Source of the DNA: Bacillus sp. HNG
GTDB taxonomy: Bacteria; Bacillota; Bacilli; Bacillales; Bacillaceae_L
Length of the DNA: 64,000 bases
Assembly: GCF_003400205.1 (NCBI RefSeq)
Contig: NZ_QUQV01000002.1
Coordinates: 1-64,000, forward strand
Reading direction: 5' to 3'
Part shown: piece by piece, positions 54,766 to 63,874 of the stretch
Layout: every line of letters starts with the position of its first letter
Position numbering within the stretch: the stretch's first letter is position 1
Program-made: the position numbers and the translations under genes
The notes under the pieces: generated by a model
Seen by the model: only the letters and a program-made list of their open reading frames with translations
What the model was told of the DNA's origin: nothing
The model's database searches: none

Positions 54766-55034
54766 AGTTATCTCCTTTCTTTGTTCTCTATGTATTATCC
54801 CGTTTCCTAAAAAAAGCTTGTTGTAATTTTATATTACCTATAAATGGCATTAACTAGCAATATAAAGATTAAAGTAGATTTCGAGGAACTGAAAAATTTC
54901 CATATTCCCATCAAAAAGTCTTGCTTATACAATCACTTCACAGGAAGCTTGTCATAATCCTACTGAACCTAAAATAAAATGTACCAAACGAATAGAATTG
55001 TGGATGAATAAAAGTTCATGTTAGGAGGAGTACA

Positions 55035-55499
55035 ATGTCAGATAATAGTTTTTCAGCACCTTGGCATCAGGAAGGAACTAGTATATCAAGGGCTGATGGA
55101 GATTCACTGGATCGCTTACTTGATTTTAACGAAAAGCATAATAGAAAAAAATCCATGCATAGATTCTTCTTGTATACGTTAATTGGATATGCCTTCTACA
55201 CAATTATTAAGTATTTCATATACACCCCATTTGCGTTTGGAAATACTGCATTTTTCGATATGATGTTTTCTAATAAAAATATAGCTAGGGACGTATTTTT
55301 CGGGGCAGTGTTATACTTCACTTCAAAATTCACCTTTGATCTAAAAGAAAAAGCGAAAGATGAATATCATTCCCTACGAAATGAAATTGTTGATTTATCT
55401 AATAAAGAATGGGTGAAAAAATATGATGATAAAACAAATCAACAAATCTATGAATATGTGAAAAAACATGATATAAAAATAAATCATAAAACAAAATAG
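55035..55499 (+). CDS. Hypothetical membrane protein
   Basis: The 154-residue protein has a hydrophilic N-terminal region of 40 residues, two membrane helices (about 44-65 and 85-103) and a charged C-terminal tail with coiled-coil potential (about 105-150). AGGAGG lies 7 nt before the ATG and a strong terminator follows. I recognise no family. Confidence 0.7.
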   Translation: MSDNSFSAPWHQEGTSISRADGDSLDRLLDFNEKHNRKKSMHRFFLYTLIGYAFYTIIKYFIYTPFAFGNTAFFDMMFSNKNIARDVFFGAVLYFTSKFTFDLKEKAKDEYHSLRNEIVDLSNKEWVKKYDDKTNQQIYEYVKKHDIKINHKTK

Positions 55500-55507
55500 A
55501 GTACAAG

Positions 55508-55553
55508 AAAGGCTGCCTTCCCCACGCTTTAGCACATTGGGTAGGCAGCCTTT
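55508..55553 (+). terminator. Terminator
   Basis: AAAGGCTGCCT (55508-55518) pairs with AGGCAGCCTTT (55543-55553). It follows the hypothetical membrane protein gene. Confidence 0.8.
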
Positions 55554-55756
55554 TGTGGATAATACCCACGCCTCCATATATCCTCTTCCATTTTGGAAGT
55601 ATTTTCCTCACGGGAGAATTGTCCCGGTTGTATCGTTATTTATTGGAAATATGAGTTTCGACCTAAATGTTTCTAAGGACAAGTTCTCTTATCAGAATTT
55701 TCCAAATGATATAAAATTTTATCGTATACTATTAATCTAGTAAGAGGAGGCATTTC

Positions 55757-57157
55757 ATGAAAAAACTAGTGATATCGTTTGGACTTACCACAACTCTCGC
55801 ATTTGGGGCAATTGCAACACCTGCAGTATTCGCGAAACCAATCGAAGTGACACAATCTCAGAAGGAGAAGTTCTTTGATCACAAGGTGATTAATCAACTT
55901 AATGTAGACAATATTTATAACAACATTGCTCACCTTTCTGAAACACCACGTGTCGCAGGGACGGAAGCAGAACACAACGCTGTTCAATACATAAAAGAAC
56001 AATTCGAATCCTACGGATATGAAACTGAAATTCAACCGTTTACCTTCTATGGCTATACACCTCCAAGCTCAATCGAACTTTCGGTAAATGGCTATGATGG
56101 TTCCCTCCACCCAAGTTCCTTCACATACACAGTCAACGGGGATGTATCAGGAGAACTTGTCTATGCAGGATTAGGGACAGTTGCAGAACTTCAAAACACT
56201 GACCTTACTGGAAAAATTGCTCTTATTAAGCGTGGCGAAATCTCGTTTGCAGAGAAAGTGTTAAATGCTGCAGAAAAAGGAGCTTTAGGAGTCATTATTT
56301 TCAACAATACTTCAGGGGCTTTAAATGGGACTCTTGGAGAAGCGAATGATAAGTATGTGCCTGCTGTTGCTTTAACGAAAGCAGAAGGTGATGCACTTTA
56401 TGATGCACTAGTAAGTGGAGAGGTTCTTCCTACCTCCCTTCAGGTTGAAGGTGCAAGAACTGGTGAAAGTATTTCCCATAATGTCATTGCAACAAAGAAG
56501 CCAACTAATAAGAAGAAAGATACAAATGATGTAATTGTCGTTGGTGCGCACCATGATTCCGTGGCAGGTGCACCTGGAGCAAATGACGATGCATCGGGCA
56601 CAGCTATGACACTTGAGTTAGCCCGTGTATTTAAAGACATTCCTACAGATACAGAAATTCGTTTCATCACGTTTGGTGCTGAGGAGCTTGGGCTAATTGG
56701 TTCTGCACATTATGTGGCAAACTTACCAGAAGACGACCTCAACCGTATTATTGCAAACTTTAATTTAGATATGGTAGGAAGTCGGGATGCAGGTAATTTA
56801 ACAATGGCTACACTTGATGGTCAACCAAATCTAGTAACTGAACTTGCCCAAGCATCAAGTACAAGACTGAATGGGGAGCCTACTCCGTTTTATGCTGGTG
56901 GTAGAAGTGACCATGTTCCATTTGCAGAAGCTGGAATCCCAGCTGCCTTATTCATTCATAGTCCATCAGAGCCTTGGTATCATACCCCAGAAGACTCATT
57001 AGACAAAATTAGCAAAGAAAAACTCCAAGATGTTGCTGAAATCGTAGGTTCTGCCATCTATGATCAAGCTCGTTTTGACAATATGGGACCAAAACCTAAA
57101 AAAGGACATAAAGTTAAAGCAGACCCTGAGTTATATCATGAGCAACCATTAAAATAA
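55757..57157 (+). CDS. ywaD: Secreted M28 aminopeptidase with PA domain (YwaD-like)
   Basis: The 466-residue exported zinc aminopeptidase starts with a signal peptide (cleavage likely after VFA, residue 26). It carries an inserted PA domain (about 125-235) and an M28 peptidase domain with VVGAHHDSVAGAPGANDDASG (zinc His and Asp), TFGAEELGLIGSAHYV (catalytic Glu, zinc Glu), NLDMVGS (zinc Asp) and a final zinc His in WYHTPEDS. Layout and length match Bacillus subtilis YwaD. It probably releases amino acids from peptides outside the cell. A terminator follows. Confidence 0.92.
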   Translation: MKKLVISFGLTTTLAFGAIATPAVFAKPIEVTQSQKEKFFDHKVINQLNVDNIYNNIAHLSETPRVAGTEAEHNAVQYIKEQFESYGYETEIQPFTFYGYTPPSSIELSVNGYDGSLHPSSFTYTVNGDVSGELVYAGLGTVAELQNTDLTGKIALIKRGEISFAEKVLNAAEKGALGVIIFNNTSGALNGTLGEANDKYVPAVALTKAEGDALYDALVSGEVLPTSLQVEGARTGESISHNVIATKKPTNKKKDTNDVIVVGAHHDSVAGAPGANDDASGTAMTLELARVFKDIPTDTEIRFITFGAEELGLIGSAHYVANLPEDDLNRIIANFNLDMVGSRDAGNLTMATLDGQPNLVTELAQASSTRLNGEPTPFYAGGRSDHVPFAEAGIPAALFIHSPSEPWYHTPEDSLDKISKEKLQDVAEIVGSAIYDQARFDNMGPKPKKGHKVKADPELYHEQPLK

Positions 57158-57172
57158 GATTACTCAATAAAC

Positions 57173-57202
57173 AACGAGCAGGGTCATTTGGCCCTGCTTG
57201 TT
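57173..57202 (+). terminator. Terminator of the aminopeptidase gene
   Basis: GAGCAGGG and CCCTGCTTG pair across TCATTTGG within 57173-57202. Confidence 0.75.
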
Positions 57203-57250
57203 AGGTAACGATTAACCTCCCCCCCTCATACCTCTAAAAAGGAGGGAAAA

Positions 57251-57382
57251 ATGTTAAACAAAGTGTCAGAGCCGTTATCTCGTGTGATTCAGCGGTATTT
57301 GCCTGATGCGTTTGCTATTTCTGTGTTGATGACGTTGTTTGTGTTGGTCTTGTCCCTTTTTTTTACGACCCCTGCTAATTAG
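57251..57382 (+). pseudogene. Truncated duplicate of the AtoE-like transporter gene
   Basis: The first 43 codons (MLNKVSEPLSRVIQRYLPDAF...) are nearly identical at the DNA level to the start of the intact gene at 60231, including the AGGAGGG ribosome binding site. The frame then hits TAG at 57380-57382 and homology stops after about 125 nt. It is a remnant of a duplication or recombination event and cannot make a working transporter. Confidence 0.85.
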
Positions 57383-57439
57383 TGAATGATATTTCATCAT
57401 CTCTGTTTACGCCATTATCTATTAAATTGAAGCCTCTTC

Positions 57440-57506
57440 CCCTACAATTGCATGAAGGAAGTCCCAAATTCAATTAATTCGTCCACCTTATATTTTATGG
57501 TCGTAT
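57440..57506 (-). pseudogene. Fragment related to the YheO-like regulator gene
   Basis: The minus strand reads TTIKYKVDELIEFGTSFMQL, which matches LTINYKVDELIELRSTL of the regulator encoded at 54136-54765. No surrounding gene remains. It is probably the debris of a paralogous regulator next to the truncated transporter. Confidence 0.6.
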
Positions 57507-57564
57507 TAAGGTCTCTTATCTCAAAAAGGTGCCTGCCCGACACTGGATTCAAGTAACTCCGTAC

Positions 57565-57610
57565 AGGGGACAGTTCTTGTGGTTTCTAGGAGCAAAAGAA
57601 CCGTCCCTTT
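57565..57610. repeat. REP-like inverted repeat, copy 4
   Basis: GGGGACAGTTCTTGTGG (57567-57583) pairs with the arm GAACCGTCCC (57599-57608) in the same arrangement as at 46620. It ends directly before the cydB stop codon region and may act as its terminator. Confidence 0.65.
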
Positions 57611-57612
57611 GG

Positions 57613-58659
57613 TTATTTTTCTGCATCTTTAGCTTGCTGTAAGTACTTTTTATCTTTCATAAATATAGTCCAGAAGTAGATGAATCCTGGAAAGAGAATG
57701 GCGAATCCAATAATATATGTTGTAAAAACAGCTCGGAAAGAATTTGGATCGGTAAAAGCTGATTCGATCGTAATATCTGGATAGATGATATATGGCAAGT
57801 GTGCTTTACCGTAAACGTAACTAGCAACCAAATATTGAATGGTTATGGCTATTACAGATATTCTTGGCATTCCTCTTACTCCTTTTTCGAAAAAAGATGG
57901 AAGAAATAACCCTAATCCTCCAATTAAAAATAATCCTACTGATAAAAGTAGTAAAGGTAGGTCCTCGATCATCCGAGTATATACCCAGGGTGCCTCATCT
58001 TTTAACGTGAACATAATGAAGAAAGCCATTACTAGCGATAAAGGTCCTAATATTTGTCCACCTCTTAAGTACACCTTATATGCTTTCATTTCCTTTGATA
58101 CCTTCGAATAGTCAGCTAATAATAATGAAGATAAGAACAATGTACTGGTAATCGCAAACCCTATAAAAGCATACTCATTAGGGCTTGTAAAAAGGGTTTT
58201 TAGGTTTAAAATAGCCGTTCCATTCTCATATTCAATGTAATGCCCATGAGTGATAGGTAGGACGCTAATTAATATTCCGGGTATTATAATACCAGTAATC
58301 CCCGATATATAAGTTAATGGTTTCCGGTACTCCGTAGCAATATTCGAAAAAACCAAAAAAGCACTTCTTAATGCTAATAAGAGTAAAATCAGACTTCCTG
58401 GTAGTAAAAGAATTGTCCCTAATGTATAAGTTGCGTTTGGGAAAAGGCTATATATAGCTACTACTAATGCAACGATAAATGTGTTTGTTACTTCCCAAGT
58501 TGGGGATAGATAACGGTTTGCAATGTTAGTAGCACTTACATTGTCTCGATTTAAATAAATCATCGACCAAAAACCTGCTCCAAAATCCATTGTTGCCATG
58601 ACAGCATAGATAAACACAAATCCCCACAGAACAGTAATCGCAATAAGAGCATCAGCCAT
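57613..58659 (-). CDS. cydB: Cytochrome bd ubiquinol/menaquinol oxidase subunit II
   Basis: The 348-residue protein has eight to nine membrane helices and the CydB signature start WGFVFIYAVMATMDFGAGFWSM. It pairs with CydA to form a quinol oxidase that reduces O2 at low oxygen. It is 12 nt downstream of the CydA gene. The variant type resembles the YthB group of Bacillus. A REP-like repeat lies at its 3' end. Confidence 0.92.
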   Translation of the reverse strand: MADALIAITVLWGFVFIYAVMATMDFGAGFWSMIYLNRDNVSATNIANRYLSPTWEVTNTFIVALVVAIYSLFPNATYTLGTILLLPGSLILLLLALRSAFLVFSNIATEYRKPLTYISGITGIIIPGILISVLPITHGHYIEYENGTAILNLKTLFTSPNEYAFIGFAITSTLFLSSLLLADYSKVSKEMKAYKVYLRGGQILGPLSLVMAFFIMFTLKDEAPWVYTRMIEDLPLLLLSVGLFLIGGLGLFLPSFFEKGVRGMPRISVIAITIQYLVASYVYGKAHLPYIIYPDITIESAFTDPNSFRAVFTTYIIGFAILFPGFIYFWTIFMKDKKYLQQAKDAEK

Positions 58660-58671
58660 GTTGACTTCCTC

Positions 58672-60033
58672 CTAAGAATTTGAACCGAATAAAGGAATAC
58701 CTTTTTTTTCAGCTCTATTGAAATCATCAAACACTGTATTCTTTTTAAAATAATACAAAAGTACGGAAACAACCGATATCCCTAAAATAAGGTAAACACT
58801 AAAGAATAATAAGGATAGAATTCCTAAGTTTGGAGCCGTAGTTGCAGCATCGGCCGTTTTTAATACGTGATAAATAACCCACGGTTGACGGCCAGTACAA
58901 GCGAAAATCCATCCGCTCTCTATTGCAACAATTGCTAGTGGACCGGAAAGAACCATGAACCAAAGATAGATTTTTGGAAATTGTTTTTTCTTTAATGTTT
59001 TTTTCCAAATCAGTCCGAATAAAGAAATAAGAATAAGTAGAGAACCAATTCCAACCATTACATTAAAAAGAGTGTGTATAAATAATGGCGGCCATAGCTC
59101 TTCAGGAAAATCATTTAATCCGACAACGACTGTATCAAAGCTATTCCCAGCTAGAAAGCTTAAAGCCCAAGGTATTTCTATGGCCCATTTCACTTCTTCT
59201 GTTTCCCTATCTGTAAAACCCCCAATTGCTAAAGGAGCACGTGATTGAGTTTCAAACAGACCTTCAGCAGCAGCAAGTTTTTCAGGTTGATATCTATGTA
59301 AATATTGAGCTGATTCATGCCCATTTATAGCCGTTAGAAAAGAAAAAATACCGCCAATGACAAGACTGATCATTAATGCTTTTTGATGGAATAAATAAAG
59401 TCTTGATCCATATTTATTTCTTAACATTTTGTATGCAGAGACAGAACCAACTACAAATGCACCGACGACATAGGCTGATAATGCAACATGTAAGGCAGTG
59501 ACAAAAAAGCTTGGATTAAAAAAGGCAGCCCATGGATCAATATCTACAAATTGTCCGTTTTCATAGCGAAAGCCTGCTGGGGTTCCTTGAAAAGCATGAA
59601 CATTTGTAATTAATACTGCAGATGCAAGTGCACCTAAAGCCACTAAGGTTAAACTGACAATCCTCATCCATGGGGCTATTCTTTCTGCAGCATACACATA
59701 TATTGACATAAAAAGAGCTTCAACAAAGAAAGCGTAAATTTCAATTTGAAAAGGAAGTGGCATAACACGTCCAACAACCTCCATGAAACCCGGCCATAGT
59801 AAGGACAGCTGTACACCTGCTATGGTGCCTGTCGGAATACCAACTCCAAGTAGAACCGCAAAAGCTTTAGTCCAACGCTTTGCCATCACAACATATTCAT
59901 AGTTCTTCGTTTTCTGGTATATTAGCTCTGCAATAAGAATCATGAATGGTAACCCAACTCCAATTGTTGCAAATATGATATGAAATGCCATTGTCGTACC
60001 GAATAAGGAACGTGCTATAAATAAGTCATCCAT
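58672..60033 (-). CDS. cydA: Cytochrome bd quinol oxidase subunit I
   Basis: The 453-residue protein has nine membrane helices. Heme ligands are placed by pattern at H18 (AFHIIFA), H182 (TALHVALSA) and M326 (FNVMVGIG), with Glu98/Glu105 and a GRQPW motif. The Q-loop after GHESAQYL is the short type of Gram-positive enzymes. It transfers electrons from menaquinol to O2 without proton pumping. It is upstream of cydB in a two-gene operon; no cydCD assembly genes are in the window. It resembles YthA. Confidence 0.94.
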   Translation of the reverse strand: MDDLFIARSLFGTTMAFHIIFATIGVGLPFMILIAELIYQKTKNYEYVVMAKRWTKAFAVLLGVGIPTGTIAGVQLSLLWPGFMEVVGRVMPLPFQIEIYAFFVEALFMSIYVYAAERIAPWMRIVSLTLVALGALASAVLITNVHAFQGTPAGFRYENGQFVDIDPWAAFFNPSFFVTALHVALSAYVVGAFVVGSVSAYKMLRNKYGSRLYLFHQKALMISLVIGGIFSFLTAINGHESAQYLHRYQPEKLAAAEGLFETQSRAPLAIGGFTDRETEEVKWAIEIPWALSFLAGNSFDTVVVGLNDFPEELWPPLFIHTLFNVMVGIGSLLILISLFGLIWKKTLKKKQFPKIYLWFMVLSGPLAIVAIESGWIFACTGRQPWVIYHVLKTADAATTAPNLGILSLLFFSVYLILGISVVSVLLYYFKKNTVFDDFNRAEKKGIPLFGSNS

Positions 60034-60230
60034 ATGTCTTTACATCCCTTCCTAATTTTCCCACCTAATGTATTTTCTTCTTGAATGAGAAAAAGTATGT
60101 AAGGAATAATCGTAAATTCCATCATTAATAAGCAATTCGAGACATTTAACGGACAACGTGTTTTCTCGATTTTAATCAGACATATAAAAATCCTTACCAT
60201 CATACTTTTGTAGTAAAAGGAGGGGAAAAC

Positions 60231-61547
60231 ATGTTAAACAGGGTGTCAGAACGCTTTTCACGTGTGATTCAGCGGTATTTGCCTGATGCATTTGTTATTG
60301 CTGTGTTGATGACGTTGTTTGTATTTGTCTTGGCCTTTTTTACGGCGCCTGCCGATCCGTTGAATTTGTTTCAGTCGTATGGGGATGGATTTTGGACTTA
60401 TTTAGCTTTTACGATGCAGATGGTGCTCTTGCTTATGACAGGGATGGTTCTTGCTTCGGTTCCGTTTGTCCGAAAAGGCTTAGAGGCAATTTCAGCTAAA
60501 GCCAATACGGCAACAAAGGCCTATTTATTTACATTTTTGATTTCTGCTGCCGCGTATTACATTAACTGGGGACTTGCGGTGGTTGTTGGTGCTATCGTCG
60601 CTCGTGAGGTCGGAAAAAGGAATAAAAATGCCCACTTCCCCCTGTTGGTCGCATGTGCATACGCACCTACCGTACTTTATACTGCAGGACTTTCCAGTTC
60701 CATCCTTCTAACAATCGCTACAGAAAATCACTTTCTAGCTGATGTAATGGGTGTTATCCCAACCTCTGAAACGATCTTCCACCCAGGTACGATTATCATT
60801 TTCTTTGCACTACTTATTACCATTCCTATTTTTATCCTACTCATGGCTCCGAAAAAGAATATCATCCCGTATACGGCAAAACCAGAACAGCCACAGCTAG
60901 AGATGGTATCCAATGATGAAAAGAATTCGCCTGCCATACGGTTAGAAAACACACCTGTTTTGGGAATATTAATTGGTTTAGTTGGAATCATTTATGTATT
61001 GCTTCAGTTCTCAAAAAGTGTGGATTTAAACTTGAACCTTATTAATATTCTATTCTTATCACTAGGATTGATTTTCCATCGTTCACTTGGGCAATACGGG
61101 AAGGCTTTTAAAGAAGCAGCTGGATCTATCTCCCCTATTATTCTACAATTTCCATTCTATGCGGGAATTATTGCACTACTAGGTAGCTCTGGGCTTGCAG
61201 ATGCGATTATTACCGGTATGACTTCGATTTCGAGCGCCGATTCATTCGGTGTGTTCACTTACTGGACCGCCGGACTCGTCAACATCCTTGCACCATCTGG
61301 CGGTGGCCAATGGGCACTTCAGGGACCACTTCAAGTTCCTGCCGGGATTGAGCTTGGTGCTGACCCAGCGGTTGTTGCCATGGCTGTCGGCTGGGGAGAT
61401 GCATGGACGAATCTCATTCAACCGTTCTGGGCGTTACCGATTTTAAGTATTGTAGGACTCCATATCCGTCATATCATGGGATATTGTATTCTACTAAGTG
61501 TGTGGATTGGGATTGTGACATCGATTTTGATTTATTTTGTGTATTAA
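60231..61547 (+). CDS. atoE: Short-chain fatty acid transporter, AtoE family
   Basis: The 438-residue polytopic protein has about 11 membrane helices. It contains NWGLAVVVGAIVAREVGKR, YTAGLSSSILLTIAT, and NILAPSGGGQWALQGP with DAWTNLIQPFWALP, the hallmarks of the AtoE/short-chain fatty acid transporter family. It would take up butyrate-like acids. AGGAGGGG precedes the ATG. A truncated copy of its 5' end occurs at 57251, on the other side of cydAB, and a terminator follows. Confidence 0.88.
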   Translation: MLNRVSERFSRVIQRYLPDAFVIAVLMTLFVFVLAFFTAPADPLNLFQSYGDGFWTYLAFTMQMVLLLMTGMVLASVPFVRKGLEAISAKANTATKAYLFTFLISAAAYYINWGLAVVVGAIVAREVGKRNKNAHFPLLVACAYAPTVLYTAGLSSSILLTIATENHFLADVMGVIPTSETIFHPGTIIIFFALLITIPIFILLMAPKKNIIPYTAKPEQPQLEMVSNDEKNSPAIRLENTPVLGILIGLVGIIYVLLQFSKSVDLNLNLINILFLSLGLIFHRSLGQYGKAFKEAAGSISPIILQFPFYAGIIALLGSSGLADAIITGMTSISSADSFGVFTYWTAGLVNILAPSGGGQWALQGPLQVPAGIELGADPAVVAMAVGWGDAWTNLIQPFWALPILSIVGLHIRHIMGYCILLSVWIGIVTSILIYFVY

Positions 61548-61554
61548 TCTGTAA

Positions 61555-61590
61555 CGAGAGGCTACGGCTGATCATCGTAGCTTCTCTTTG
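61555..61590 (+). terminator. Terminator of the AtoE gene
   Basis: CGAGAGGCTACG (61555-61566) pairs with CGTAGCTTCTCT-type sequence (61576-61587), followed by TTTGGG. Confidence 0.7.
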
Positions 61591-61673
61591 GGTATTTTTC
61601 CGAAAAAAGTCCAAAGTGTTCCACATAGAGTAACAACTAGCTTTCCATATTTTATTCAGTTGTTATACTTTTT

Positions 61674-61687
61674 TGTAAGCGCTACCA
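61674..61687 (+). promoter_or_regulatory. CcpA binding site (cre)
   Basis: TGTAAGCGCTACCA matches the cre consensus at all 14 positions. It overlaps or follows the likely transcription start (TATACT at 61664-61669), a position that gives repression. Its target is the aldehyde dehydrogenase gene. Confidence 0.75.
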
Positions 61688-61713
61688 AACTTTTAAGAGG
61701 AAGGGGTTTTTAC

Positions 61714-63198
61714 ATGCAGCAATTTAAAGAAGTGACAAATCATTTGATCAATGCAGAAACAAGTAAAAGCTATATTAATGGCGAGTGGGTAAATGGAAAT
61801 AGTGACGTGACCTATGATATCCTTAATCCTTTCGATCGTTCCGTTATTACAAGTGTCAAGTTGGCGACGAAAGACCAGGTAGAAGAGGCATTTGAAATAG
61901 CCAGCAACGCTCAAAAAGAATGGGCTAAATCTACTGTTAACCAACGAAGAGAGGTGCTTCAAAAGGTTGCAGATTTTCTTAAAAATAATCGTGAAGAAAT
62001 CGTAGAAATCCTTAATCTCGAAACAGGTGGAAGTATTTTAAAAAGCAATATTGAACATCATCTTGCGTTGGAAATACTAGAGGAATCGATTAAGTATGCG
62101 GATGAAATCTATCAGGTAAAAGAAATTCCAGGTTCAGCAGAAAAGATGAACCATATCTATAGGTTACCATTAGGAGTTATTTCATCTATTTCCCCTTTTA
62201 ATTTTCCTTTGAATCTATCATTAAGGTCGATTGTACCTGCTATTGCACTTGGAAACAGTGTCGTACACAAACCGGATATTCAGGTTGGTCTTTCAGGTGG
62301 TTCCATCATTGCCAAGGCATTTGAATATGCTGGTCTTCCGAAGGGTGTATTAAATGTGGTGTTGACGGATATTAATGAAATCGGCGATGCCATGCTAACA
62401 AACAAGCACGCAAAGCTTATTAGTTTTACTGGGTCGTCTGCAGTAGGTCGTCATATAGGTGGAATTGCGGGACAGCACTTAAAGCGAGTTGCCCTTGAAC
62501 TGGGTGGAAACAGCCCTTTTGTGGTACTTTCTGATGCAGATGTTGACCAAGCAGTTCATGCTGCCATCTTCGGAAAGTTTATACATCAAGGTCAAATTTG
62601 TATGATTATCAACCGAATGATTGTCCATAAGGATGTCTATGATGAATTTGTTGAAAAGTTTGTAGAAAGAGCTAAGGCTGTTCCTTATGGGGATCAACGT
62701 GATCCGAAGACGATTATTGGCCCACTCATTAATGAACGTCAGCTTGAAAAGGCGGTTGCATTTATTGAAGATGCTAAAAAGGATGGAGCCACATTAGCCT
62801 TAGAGGGGCAGCGAATCGGCAATGTCTTAACACCATATGTGTTTGTAGATGTGGATCGTTCTAGCAAACTAGCACAAACTGAATTATTTGCCCCAATAGC
62901 CACCATTATTAAGGCCGAAAGCGATGAAGTGGCCATTGAAATCGCAAATGATACCGAATACGGACTTAGCTCAGCAATCTTCACAAGTGACCTTGCACGT
63001 GGAGAAGAATTAGCCTTGCAAATTGACAGTGGCATGACACATCTGAATGACCAAACAGTTAACGATGCACCAAACATCCCATTCGGAGGAAATAAAGCAA
63101 GTGGTTTAGGTAGATTCGGAAATCCTTGGATGGTCGATGAATTTACCGTCACAAAATGGGTTTCAGTTCAAACAACGGACCGGAAATACCCTTTTTAA
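61714..63198 (+). CDS. Aromatic-type aldehyde dehydrogenase (vanillin/benzaldehyde dehydrogenase-like)
   Basis: The 494-residue ALDH has SPFNFPL (160-166), FTGSSAVGR, the catalytic Glu262 in LELGGNSPF, the catalytic Cys296 in HQGQICMIINR, and the C-terminal PFGGNKASGLGR. The HQGQICMIINR segment and length are those of the Bacillus YfmT/vanillin dehydrogenase group, which oxidise aromatic aldehydes to acids. ATG at 61714 has AGGAAGGGG upstream; a longer frame from 61588 is not credible. With 4-hydroxybenzaldehyde as substrate it would feed the pra pathway at 5084-13667. Control by CcpA is predicted. Confidence 0.85.
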   Translation: MQQFKEVTNHLINAETSKSYINGEWVNGNSDVTYDILNPFDRSVITSVKLATKDQVEEAFEIASNAQKEWAKSTVNQRREVLQKVADFLKNNREEIVEILNLETGGSILKSNIEHHLALEILEESIKYADEIYQVKEIPGSAEKMNHIYRLPLGVISSISPFNFPLNLSLRSIVPAIALGNSVVHKPDIQVGLSGGSIIAKAFEYAGLPKGVLNVVLTDINEIGDAMLTNKHAKLISFTGSSAVGRHIGGIAGQHLKRVALELGGNSPFVVLSDADVDQAVHAAIFGKFIHQGQICMIINRMIVHKDVYDEFVEKFVERAKAVPYGDQRDPKTIIGPLINERQLEKAVAFIEDAKKDGATLALEGQRIGNVLTPYVFVDVDRSSKLAQTELFAPIATIIKAESDEVAIEIANDTEYGLSSAIFTSDLARGEELALQIDSGMTHLNDQTVNDAPNIPFGGNKASGLGRFGNPWMVDEFTVTKWVSVQTTDRKYPF

Positions 63199-63209
63199 TG
63201 TAAACATAC

Positions 63210-63237
63210 AGGCGCACCCTATATGAAGGATGCGCCT
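63210..63237. terminator. Bidirectional terminator
   Basis: AGGCGCA (63210-63216) pairs with TGCGCCT (63231-63237) and is followed by CGTTTTATT. It separates the aldehyde dehydrogenase and lipoprotein genes. Confidence 0.75.
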
Positions 63238-63241
63238 CGTT

Positions 63242-63688
63242 TTATTCACCTAAATTTTTAATTTGATCAATTGTATTGGTTACGTTCTGTAACGTTTGAA
63301 ATACTTCACTATTTTCAAAAAGAGCTGGATCAATTTGTCCACTCTCAATATTATCTAAATAAAGAGTAATCCCTTCTTCTGCTTGTTGGTTATAATCAAC
63401 GATTTGTTGATGAAGGTCTGCAGCCATTTCTGGTGGCTGTAGTTCGTTGAATGCTACCATATCAGCCTGAATTTCAGTTAGCCTTGTCTCCAGATCGTCT
63501 CTAGCCTGTTCATCAGTAACCGCCTGCTCTGCCAGCGTTGGTGCCTCATTAATAAAGGTACTCACCTCATTGACATAATCTGTCGCCTCATTCACATACG
63601 TTACTGTATTATTAACATCCTCTAGGACGGAACAAGCCCCAAGAAAAAGCAACCCGAGTAGAGAAAACACTATAAAACCTTTCTTCAA
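63242..63688 (-). CDS. DUF6376-like lipoprotein
   Basis: The roughly 148-residue exported lipoprotein has signal KKGFIVFSLLGLLFLGAC (lipobox LGAC, Cys near 18) followed by an all-helical domain rich in Asn, Glu and Thr with heptad-like repeats (VNNTVTYVNEATDYVNEVSTFINEAP). I associate this pattern with the DUF6376 family of Bacillus lipoproteins, whose function is unknown. TTG at 63688 has GGAGGGGA 4-5 nt upstream. Confidence 0.75.
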   Translation of the reverse strand: MKKGFIVFSLLGLLFLGACSVLEDVNNTVTYVNEATDYVNEVSTFINEAPTLAEQAVTDEQARDDLETRLTEIQADMVAFNELQPPEMAADLHQQIVDYNQQAEEGITLYLDNIESGQIDPALFENSEVFQTLQNVTNTIDQIKNLGE

Positions 63689-63874
63689 ATAATCCCCTCC
63701 GTTTTGTAAGCATACTCTATATACGATAGAAAACGGGAAAGGTTTCATATTTCGGGATTGAGGATTTTTTTACCAAAACGTAGAGATTGGTTTCACTCAG
63801 TACCTTCTTTCTTATTAAACGAAAATAGATTATACTGGAATAACTACCATTTTTATAAAAAGGAGGTCATTCCT

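Noticed and set aside
57251-57382. Possible small membrane protein gene
   Set aside because: The DNA matches the start of the AtoE gene at 60231 almost base for base and stops abruptly, so a truncated duplicate explains it better.
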